Assembly (NCBI GenBank): GCA_028641055.1
Contig: CM054061.1
Coordinates: forward strand, 32,960,333-33,024,332
DNA: 64,000 nucleotides
Origin: Alopecurus myosuroides
Lineage: Eukaryota > Streptophyta > Magnoliopsida > Poales > Poaceae
Reading direction: 5' to 3'
Shown here: positions 56,201 to 64,000 of the stretch, piece by piece
How positions within the stretch are numbered: position 1 is the first letter of the stretch
How the letters are laid out: each line of letters begins with the position of its first letter
The notes under the pieces: generated by a model
What the model was told of the DNA's origin: nothing
Seen by the model: only the letters and a program-made list of their open reading frames with translations
Database searches by the model: none
Program-made: the position numbers and the translations under genes

Positions 56201-56988
56201 TGTTGTTGCAAGGGAGATAACCAAATTGCATGAAGAGGTAGTCCTGCAGTTGCTTACATTATAATCTGTTCATCCCTTCATTTTCTATATCTGTCATTCT
56301 TGTTGTACAATCTTCAGTAAAATACTCCTGTGGATAGTATTGCATCCACTATAAATAGGCACTCTTGACTTGGAAGTGCTCTGGTTTACAAAGCTGCATT
56401 GCTAAATGTGCTGCCAGGTGCAACCTGATCAGCTGCTACTGGATAAGTACTGTTTAATTAAAGCAATAAGAACATATCCAGTGTAAACTCGGATATTTAA
56501 CTTGCGTGTATGTTTATTATAGTTGACGAAAAAATAAATTACAAATAATCTCACTTTTCTCAAATACAGGTTCATGCCATTACATGTACTTTTTTTACTT
56601 TGCGGCCCTGAACTTTATATAAATCTTACAGTTTTGGCGAGGAACTTTAGGTGAAGCAAATGAAGCCTTCGCAATTCGACAGCCAAAGGGAGAAATCACC
56701 GTCCTCATAGAGGGGAACTCAATTTCAGCTGATGAAACTCCCTCTGATGATTTCCTTGAGCATGAACTCAAAGAATTGATGGCAGAGGGGCATGCTCTTT
56801 CATCGGTGCATATTCCACTCAGTTCATTGATACATTTCAAACTTTCAATAAAATGAGCATGTCATCATCTTTTTCCGTTACTTCTGAACAAGTGTTTTCA
56901 CGTATAGGCGGTGAAATTGGTGGCGGAAGCTACATCAGCAAAGAAGAAAGATGTTTATGCTCTAGCACTTAGGGTGTTTGGAAAATGA
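53204..56988 (+). CDS. RsmI-type 16S rRNA 2'-O-methyltransferase (tetrapyrrole methylase family), nine exons, 331 aa
   Basis: Exons: 53204-53356, 54448-54512, 55001-55097, 55210-55338, 55592-55700, 55780-55924, 56195-56237, 56632-56805, 56908-56988; total 996 nt, all introns GT-AG and phases consistent. The first about 50 residues are Arg/Ser/Leu-rich (MASLLRLQALSLALTSRRR), an organelle transit peptide. The mature part shows family motifs: LVATPIGNLEDITLRAL, HVILSEDTRHSGKLL, FHKFNERERE, VAVISDAGTPGISDPGMEL, IPGPSAAIAALSASGLP, VGFLPKHGRSRKERLE, REITKLHEEFWRGTL, KGEITVLIEG. Bacterial RsmI methylates the ribose of C1402 in 16S rRNA with S-adenosylmethionine; the same role in chloroplast or mitochondrial ribosomes is inferred. 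Bacterial proteins are about 285 aa, so length fits after transit-peptide removal. No defect found. It shares a short promoter with the mTERF gene. Confidence 0.92.
53340..53977 (+). repeat. Partial duplication of the exon 1 / intron 1 boundary of the RsmI gene
   Basis: 53340-53462 (end of exon 1 plus start of intron 1) resembles 53855-53977 in intron 1. Shared are GGCCTCGGA(A/G)ACGG, TTTGAC, CTCCTTAATGTTT, GTGTGGGC(G/A)TAGGGTTT and GTGCAT. The donor GT at 53357 is GC in the duplicate. Confidence 0.75.
53983..54274. mobile_element. MITE in intron 1 of the RsmI gene, 292 bp
   Basis: Inverted ends GCCTCCTTTGAATCATAGGA at 53983 and TCCTATGAATCAAAGGAGGC to 54274. The interior repeats ATAGGA/TCCTAT motifs. 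The target duplication is unclear, so superfamily (hAT or Harbinger) is unassigned. Confidence 0.85.
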
Positions 56989-58438
56989 GTAAAAGTGCAA
57001 TCTGCTTGCTCATGCTGGTAATTAAACTGTTCTTTCATGCCAACATCTTTTCCATGGTACTTTCTAGACCATATTCCAAACACCGGAACATCAAACACCA
57101 TAATTCACCTGAGGTAATCTCATTAGAATATCCATATTGTAAGGCCTGATTGTGGACACATCTAATGAATGCGCATAATTTTGTGATTCCAGCCGCTCCT
57201 GCTAGCTTGTGCATGCCAACTTATCGAGCATATAAGGTTTTCTTTCTTCACGATCTAATCGCGCCATCTTCTGTTTCCCCAGTGTTTGAATAATTTTCCA
57301 TGTTACCGTTGGGGTTACCAGTCGAGACTCTGGTAACTGAATTGGCTGTAATCTTGGATAAGGGGCTCCATGTGGGACAATTACAATACATATGACCTAC
57401 CTATTGTTCCATCTAGTCATTTGGTTAAGAATTATTGGTAACAATTTGAAAGCAATCAGTCTATACAATACAAGTTACAAACCGCTCATAGGGCTGATAT
57501 ACCATATGCCATTTGCTCATGCATACACAAAAGCGTATCATCATGAAGGTTGTGTAACATTGTTTTACAATCTTGTACTCATATTGTTCTTATACCTTTT
57601 TTTGCAGTGGTAGTGGTTCAGCTCACCATTGGTTATCTCTCTTGGTTTGAAGTATCATTGACAGGTAAGAGTTGAAAGCACCTATAGACTATAGTATGAG
57701 GGCACGCCTATCTTTGCTGCCACGTTATGTGGACATACAAAATGCCTATCTTTGCTTTTTGAAACCCCTGGAAATTCGCATGTAACTACGTAGTCAGCTA
57801 TTGCTGTGCATATCATTGAGGACAGCTTGCTTTTTTTGTGTGTGCCTTAGAACCAAGGTAAACAATGATATCGTAAATGTGCGTCTGATGCAGTTTTGGC
57901 GATTTAATTTGCAGGGAACACTGAAAGCCGCCATCATCGAGGACCGACAATATATGGTGACAACTCAGCAAAGGTTGGGATGGGAACATACTTGTTGAGT
58001 CCATCCCACCGAGATGTTCGGCGTCGTGTCAAAATCAGCCTTCTCTTACTGCACATGAACCTCTAGAACTTGTATAACTAGATAGAATTAGTTCCAGGTT
58101 GAATTATCAGTTCACCACGAGGCGATCCCCACCCACTACCAGTTTATTGTCAAGTCCGTTTATCTGCATATACATTGCAGCAGGATATTGTTCATCAGTT
58201 TGTGCGCAAGTGCGCGCTAATTAATTAAAATCTCTTATTACAGCAACATGAGGAGACATTCATCTCTTATTACCGCACCAGCTGAAAGTGGTCCATATAA
58301 AACTATCAGTCACCAGTTCGTCATAACAAGAAATTGCGTCAAGTGTAGAAGAACAAATTAAAGGAATATGAACAGTGCGAGTCTGCGACGTGCTTAGCAA
58401 TGAGCCGCCATTGTTCTTTCGCTGCGTGCCGCTCTGAA
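56989..58438. other. 3' UTR of the RsmI gene and intergenic DNA
   Basis: AT-rich, without a convincing coding frame. The region before about 57250 is likely to include the 3' UTR. Confidence 0.45.
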
Positions 58439-59500
58439 TCAAACCTGGTGGCTGGTGTTCGACGGCGTCGCTGGTGCCGCCGTGTAGTCCGGCGTGGAAG
58501 CTGTGTCTGGTGCCGCCGTGTTGTACTGGTTGGCGTCTGGCATCTGCAGGTCCAGAAGCGGGCTGTCTGCCTGTCTTGTAACATTGGGGCGAGGAGGAGC
58601 TCCTCGAGCGAGCACGAGTAGAGCTCGCTCTCGTCCATGAGCATTGGCAGGTCGTCGTAGCGCCAGCTGCAGGCGGCGGCTCATTGTGGGAGTCCGTAGT
58701 GTCTGACACCGTTGAAGGAGCCATCGGTGGAGGCAGACAGCGGCGGCATATTGTCCGAGCCTGCAAGTCCGGCTGCGTACCCAAAGTTGCTGACGGCCTC
58801 CTGCCACGGCGGCGATGTCGGCGAACCTGTGTGCGGCATGCAGCAACCAGCGTGCACGTGTGGGTTCACGGGGGCGGCCGGCGTTACCCAGTTGCTTGGC
58901 CCCGGCGCCCACGCCGCCGCGGCACCATGTGCGTCCTGGTGTTGTGCCTGCGGCGGGGTCGAGGCCGCCCCGATCGCCTTTCATCTTGTAGAGACGGTAC
59001 AAGGCCTGGTGTACTCGTGGAGGGCCCAGTCGGTCTTGCAGGGCTCCTGCTTGTGTGGTAGAAGACCATGGCGAGCTTGTAGCCCAGGACGGCGCCGCCG
59101 CGCCTCGCCCTCACGGCCTTGCTGCCCCCCGAGGCCTTCCACGTGCCGCCGTCCTTGGCCGCGCGCCGGCCTCCGCCCCCTCATCCGGTACTCCCGGACC
59201 CCGGTCGTCGAAGAAGTAGATGCTGCCGGCCTCCTCGTGCTTCCTGTGCTCCTCTGCGTGCGCCCGGTTAAACTTAAAACAGAGCGCCCCCATTAATTGT
59301 CACGGATAGAAGACCTCTACCGTACCGTAGAGGTCGGCGGGGTGGGAGTCGCGGACCTTGACGCTGTCGCGGAGGATGTTGGGGAGGGGGTGGGGGAGAC
59401 GGCGGCGGCCGAGTTTCAGGTCGATCGGGTCAGGCGCATGAGCTCGTGGTCGTGCGGCACGAAGTGGTAGCCGCGCGGGAACCCGTGCCGGTTCCTCCAT
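58439..59500 (-). pseudogene. NAC-domain transcription factor pseudogene
   Basis: NAC subdomains are recognisable in order but in different frames: GFPRGYHFVPHDHELM (about 59435-59482), then IDLKLGRRRLPHPLPN...HPADLY (about 59325-59425), then EEHRKHEEAGSIYFFDDR, then GTWKASGGSK-type sequence running into GGAVLGYKLAMVFYH (about 59065-59150), then KTDWALHEYT. YRLYKMKGDRG follows in yet another frame near 59000. C-terminal tail pieces (SFNGVRHYGLPQ; LPMLMDESELYSCSLEELLL) are also out of register. At least four frame changes plus stops rule out a functional protein. Intact NAC proteins bind DNA and regulate development and stress responses. A C-terminal open stretch ends at 58439. Confidence 0.75.
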
Positions 59501-60783
59501 GTCCGGCCGACGCGCGCGCGGCTGACGGCGGGGTGATGTCTGATGCGTGCCGGGTCGAACTTGAACTCGGCGACGGGGTCAGGGAGAGCTGCTGCCGGAG
59601 CCGGACAACATTTCATATGCGCGCGTGCGTGTTTGAATAACACCACAGCGGATTTTCCACTGGACATTCGTGCAAAAGTCCAAAGAGTGTGGCCTTTTTT
59701 CATTTTCACCCTCGGAAAAGTTACAAATTAACCTGTATAGCCCCACTGTATTTAAAGGAGGCACCGGACCAAAACCTAACCTGGCCATTCAAGATCCCGC
59801 CCGGACACGTCAAAAAAAAAAAAAAAGATCCCGCCCGGATGAAAACCGGATCCACCACGGCGAGGAGGAGCTCGGCCGGTGCGCCCTCAAGCAGATCCAG
59901 GGCCTCCTCTCTTTTTTTTGGGTTCTTTTTTCTCTTTGTTGTTTGGTCTGTCCATAGATGAAACACGAGTCAATCTTGAACGTATCTTCAATGAAACTTC
60001 ATGTGTGTGAATCCTGCATGGATCTGCTAAGAAATATGTGGTATTCTTGTGAATCCTGTATGGATCTGCTATCAAATGAGCGCAATTTGTTGTGAATCGT
60101 GTATGAATCTTTTTATGTAATGTTTGGTGAATCTTGAGGTGTACAAAAATTCTTGATGAAGCCCTCCGTACAAAATATTACTAGAACTGTATGTATCTTG
60201 TATGAATCCTCTATTATTCACCCATGAATAAAAAAACTCAAACTTGTTGATGTGTTGGAAGCAGAAAATAATTGATGATGAATTCTTAATATCATATTGT
60301 GAATATCTAATAATAAAAAAATGCTACTGTCAAAGTTAGTGATGAGTCATTGATTTGGTGTAAAAAAAATTGTCCCTCTTTCGAAGGAAAAAATGGTGAC
60401 TTGGTGGAGAAGAAATCAATAGAAATTTGTAAAAGGGTAGAATCATGTACTCTAACTTTTATAATAATTTTTTTCTTATGGAAGTTTTAAATAAATGTTG
60501 TCCCTTTTCATATTCGGAATCTGGACCCAAAAAAATGCCACACAAGGAGAAACAAAAAAGAAATATATGAAATAATAAGGGGCGTTGTGAAAATTGGAAT
60601 GTACTTAAAAATCAAAGCTGGACTGAGGTGGGAGGGTCTTCCTGCAAAACATTCATGCACGAATCTCCAACAAACATAGCACATGAAGGACATAGATAGT
60701 GTCGGGGGCCCAATGCGAAGTGGAATGGTATTTTCGGTAGATAAACACAATTTGACATCATTCCAAGCTGGTGAGATCTACTA
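59501..60783. other. Noncoding DNA upstream of the NAC pseudogene
   Basis: 59501-59970 is GC-mixed and may contain the old NAC leader. 59960-60500 has weak repeats of GTGAATC(C/T)TGTATGAATC at about 40-70 bp spacing. No gene seen. Confidence 0.45.
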
Positions 60784-61050
60784 CTCCCTCCATCCACATC
60801 CTGGTTTGTAGGTCCGGCGCGTGTCCCTAAATTATAGGTTTGGTAACACCAACTTACACCATTAGAAAATATAACATATGAAGTTTCGGATTGTACAGTT
60901 TTTGTATATATAACTAGGTTGGTAAAATTGACAATCTAGGGACAAACGAGTTTTGAATGGTATAATTTTTGTAATATATAGCCGGTATTAGCTTTGTCAA
61001 ATTGTCGATCTAGGAACCCGCACAATACCTACAAATCATGTCGGAAGGAG
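60784..61050. mobile_element. Stowaway-like MITE, 267 bp
   Basis: Ends CTCCCTCCATCCACATCCTG and the complement of CATGTCGGAAGGAG form imperfect inverted repeats extended by GGTTTGTAGG/CCTACAAATC. Flanked by TA (60782-60783 and 61051-61052). Confidence 0.75.
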
Positions 61051-61238
61051 TATAAGGGGTGTATTTGATTGGGCTGTTAAAATAGAGTCAGCACCTTCAC
61101 CATACACTCTCTAAGTGGTGGAGATTTGCCTACTAGTGTTGTGGCAAAAAGCCTACCAGCGGGGTGACGCACACCACTAGTAACACGCCACAGTTATTTG
61201 GTACTCCCTCCGTCCACTTTACGCACACTAGGACCAAC

Positions 61239-61532
61239 GCCACCCTATGGTGTGGCCACCCTGTGGACCCCCTCCGGGTCTCCTTTGGACTTCCTTGACG
61301 TGTCGGGAATCCTAAGACTTTTGGATTTTGTTTCGTCCAATTCCGAGAATATTTCTAGAACAACTTCTGAAACCAAAATTAGTAGAAAACAGGAACTGGC
61401 TCGGTGGCATCTTGTCAATAAGTTAGTCCATGAAAACGTCCAAAAAACGAAGGAAAACATATGAAAACATAAAGGTATTGGATAGAAAACAAGCATGGAG
61501 AATCGAAAAATATAGATACGTTTGAGACGTAT
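61239..61532 (+). repeat. Direct repeat, copy 1
   Basis: Pairs with 63234-63529. Ends GATACGTTTGAGACGTAT; followed by TAAGCATCCCCAGGCTTAAC, whereas the other copy continues CAGGGGGTCAT. Confidence 0.8.
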
Positions 61533-63233
61533 TAAGCATCCCCAGGCTTAACTCCTGCTCATCCTCGAGTAGGTAAAGTGATAACAAAATAAATTTTGAG
61601 GTGACATGCTAGCAACATAATCTTAATCATCATAGTAATGTAAAGCATGTAAACTAGGATCAAATGAATAAAGGTTGTGGTTTATAGTTGATATCAAATA
61701 GAATAATGTATAAACCATTAAGAACAACAAAGTAAATCTTTTCAATGAATCAATACTAAAAGACAATCAACTGTGCAATGGTTTATTAAAGATGATTTAA
61801 GCTTCAAGAACAACACTATAATCATCCAAGGCATCAAACTCGCAAAACAACTACTGTTAGGATCAAGTCAAGTGATAACAATATGCATGTAGGAAAATCT
61901 TTAACATATTTGTATAATCAAAACAAGCAAGCATTCTGTATTGATTCCCGACACCAAGATATTATGGCTAAAAGAACATTATGGTAGGTTTGGAAGGTCA
62001 ATGGAAGAAAGTCTCACACAACTAAAAGTGATTATTAGACAAGAGGAAGTCTTATAATCGAAGTTATGCAAGGAGTAGTGAATGCCACACAACGTATGCA
62101 CACAGAGCTATAAGTGCATGAAAGCTCTCCAATGGAACTAGTGGGGCTGCATCCAACTTGCTTGCTCACGAAGACCTAGAGCACTTTTGAGGAGGCTCGT
62201 CATTGGAATATACAAGCCAAGTTCTATAATGTTAAGTTCCCCACATAGTTATGCAAGTCATAATATGAAAACTCTCTCCAAACTGAAGTATTGGTGCTAA
62301 CAAAGCACAAGTGTGGAATAAATGATAGTAATGCTGCCCCCTCTCTCTTTATTATCTCTCTTTTGCCCTTTCTCTCTTTTTTTGGTTTTTTTTATTTATA
62401 ACCTCACTGGTAGGAGCAACACTCTATTTTACAATGAATCATCACACCTTTAGTACTCATAACTCAAACTGAAATATCTCTGATGTATATAAAAGTAAAT
62501 GCTCTTGCCAGTGTAGCAGTATGCAAAATAACAATGAAGCACGACATCAAGTAACATAATAAGGATGAATGTTGTATGGCAATATATCTCGGAATGGCTA
62601 TGGAAATTCCATGGTAGGTAGGTATAGTGGCTGTTTTGAGGAAGATAATTTTTGGCTTATGTGTAGAAGAACAAAGTTCTCCCACGGGGTTTGGATGCAC
62701 TAGCGAAGTTTGCACAAACTCTCAATGTGAGAATGACCACTGCATAGTACCGAAGAAGTGCCAGAAATCCGTAACATAGAACTCACAAGTTAAAAGATTA
62801 CAATTAAAATCATGATCTTACAAGGCATAATGAAAAGCACTCCAAGAGGGTCCGTGGCAGTGAAAATTTAATGTTGTCTACCCCGACCGTAGCACGTAAC
62901 AAAAAGCCATCACGGTTGCTTATCAGCAAAGGAAGTCATATAACATTATCCCATCAACTGGTTATTTGAGTGTGGCACAGTTTCAAGCTTTTAGACCAAA
63001 CATTAATTATTTTTAATCTACTAAACGAGCAAGTTTACCATTAAGCATATTTATATCTCAAAACAACAACAAATAATCAAGTGAAACACTTTAGTGATCT
63101 ACAAGAATATGCAAGTTTTTTCCGTTATACCATCTACCACACGCAGCATTTTCTATTTCCATCAAGCATCATTCAATATATATTTTAACACAACCTCTCC
63201 AAATGATACAACAATTAAGCCAGGGGGACCCTC

Positions 63234-63529
63234 GCCACCCTATGGTGGCCCCACCCTGTGGCCCCCCTTCGGGTCTCATTTGGACTTCCTTGACGTGTCG
63301 GAATTCTAAGACTTTTGGATTTTGTTTTGTCCAATTCTGAGAATATTTCCAGAACAACTTTTCTGAAACCAAAAACAGCAGAAAACAGGAACTGGGTCTG
63401 TGGCATCTTGTCAATAGGTTAGTCCATGAAAACGTCCGGAAAACGAAGGAAAACATGTGAAAAACATAAAGGTATTGGATAGAAAACAAGCATGGAGCAT
63501 CGAAAATTATAGATACGTTTGAGACGTAT
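63234..63529 (+). repeat. Direct repeat, copy 2
   Basis: Pairs with 61239-61532; see that entry. It lies about 40 bp before the putative LTR TATA box. Confidence 0.8.
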
Positions 63530-63570
63530 CAGGGGGTCATCCATAGCACTCGGATCTAGAGGAGATCGCA

Positions 63571-63578
63571 TATATAAG
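63571..63578 (+). promoter_or_regulatory. Putative LTR TATA box
   Basis: TATATAAG within GATCGCATATATAAGGACGG, followed by a C/A-rich leader-like segment. Confidence 0.45.
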
Positions 63579-64000
63579 GACGGAATCCCTAGCTCCATCA
63601 CATCCATCTCCATAGCATCCACCCGGAGGGCTGCCGCCTCCACTCCCCCACGGCCGCCAGACGACAACCTCTCCACGCCTTGTCCACAATCAAGGCTTTA
63701 TCTACAACAACACCAAGACACCCAAGCAAGGGGAGGAGAACGATACAACACTTCCATCATGCCACCACCATCACCGTGCTGCCATTACAGCCATCTCCAT
63801 CCGCGTAACCAACTGTCTCCCTTGTTTATTATTTGTAATATTGAACACAATGATGATGTACTCTATGACTTGCTATTCATCTATGTGTGAGTAATTGATT
63901 TGGTTATAGGTTGAGGTATGATCAAGTACGCAACCCTAAACTTTGTGCATGATTGATGGCGTGTGAACACACGTGTGTTGGGAGACCCCAAGAGGAAGGT

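Larger units (their letters stand above)
61200..64000. other. Retrotransposon-derived noncoding DNA with 295-bp direct repeats
   Basis: A segment at 61239-61532 recurs at 63234-63529 (about 90% identical), both in direct orientation and starting GCCACCCTATGGTG. Near 63571-63578 a TATATAAG box precedes a leader-like C/A-rich region that ends at the window edge with GTTGGGAGACCCCAAGAGG. The pattern (TATA box, leader, long noncoding stretch, no protein frame) fits an LTR and adjoining untranslated part of a Triticeae retrotransposon, but I could not find its ends. A short piece CTCCCTCCGTCCACTTTA at 61203-61220 is a Stowaway end fragment. Confidence 0.45.

Noticed and set aside
61198..61496. Frames on both strands in the direct repeat
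   Set aside because: The same noncoding repeat occurs at 63234 with indels that break the frame.

Overview
The window looks like a piece of a large grass genome, most likely Triticeae (wheat, barley, Aegilops). I infer this from nested LTR retrotransposons with 5-bp target duplications, Stowaway-type MITEs with CTCCCTCCGTCC ends flanked by TA, a CACTA end beginning CACTACTAGGAAAA, and intron-bearing nuclear genes for organelle proteins with GC-rich first exons. No database search was possible; family calls rest on motifs read by eye.

Layout. 1-2430: terminal part of a CACTA (En/Spm) transposon with a frameshifted TNP2-like transposase on the minus strand. 2778-18032: a complete Ty3/Gypsy element of Tat type (895-bp LTRs, only 2 differences; target duplication ATAGG). 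It carries gag-protease and RT/RNase H/integrase on the plus strand, separated by one in-frame UAG. A large eight-exon gene lies on the opposite strand between pol and the 3' LTR, with its own TATA box and clean GT-AG introns. 18453-19726: two Stowaway-like MITEs flanking a small hypothetical gene (19019-19450). About 20390-35840: a decayed gypsy element (LTR end, PBS, gag, protease) split at its protease active site by a non-autonomous retrotransposon (25024-35219) with 4.66-kb LTRs, an 882-bp internal remnant and target duplication CGCAA. A 1995-bp tandem duplication later copied the insertion junction (22501-26490). 35841-40858: mostly decayed repeat DNA, including an LTR (38168-38893) with internal-type signals on both sides. 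40859-42551: a Harbinger-like element carrying a degenerate captured reading frame, ending immediately upstream of an intact MATH-BTB gene (43334-44446). 46360-48860: a putative gene-capturing element with a broken DOMON-domain fragment. 51900-56988: a head-to-head pair of organelle-directed genes, an intronless mTERF gene (minus) and a nine-exon RsmI-type rRNA methyltransferase (plus), whose start codons are 170 bp apart. 58439-59500: a NAC transcription factor pseudogene. 60784-64000: another MITE and retrotransposon-derived noncoding DNA.

The genes that look functional are the MATH-BTB gene (probable CUL3 ubiquitin-ligase adaptor), the mTERF gene (organelle transcription or RNA metabolism) and the RsmI gene (organelle 16S-type rRNA methylation). 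The last two share a short divergent promoter, which suggests coordinated expression. The most unusual object is the antisense spliced gene inside the Tat element; genes of this kind are known in the Tat lineage but their function is not established.
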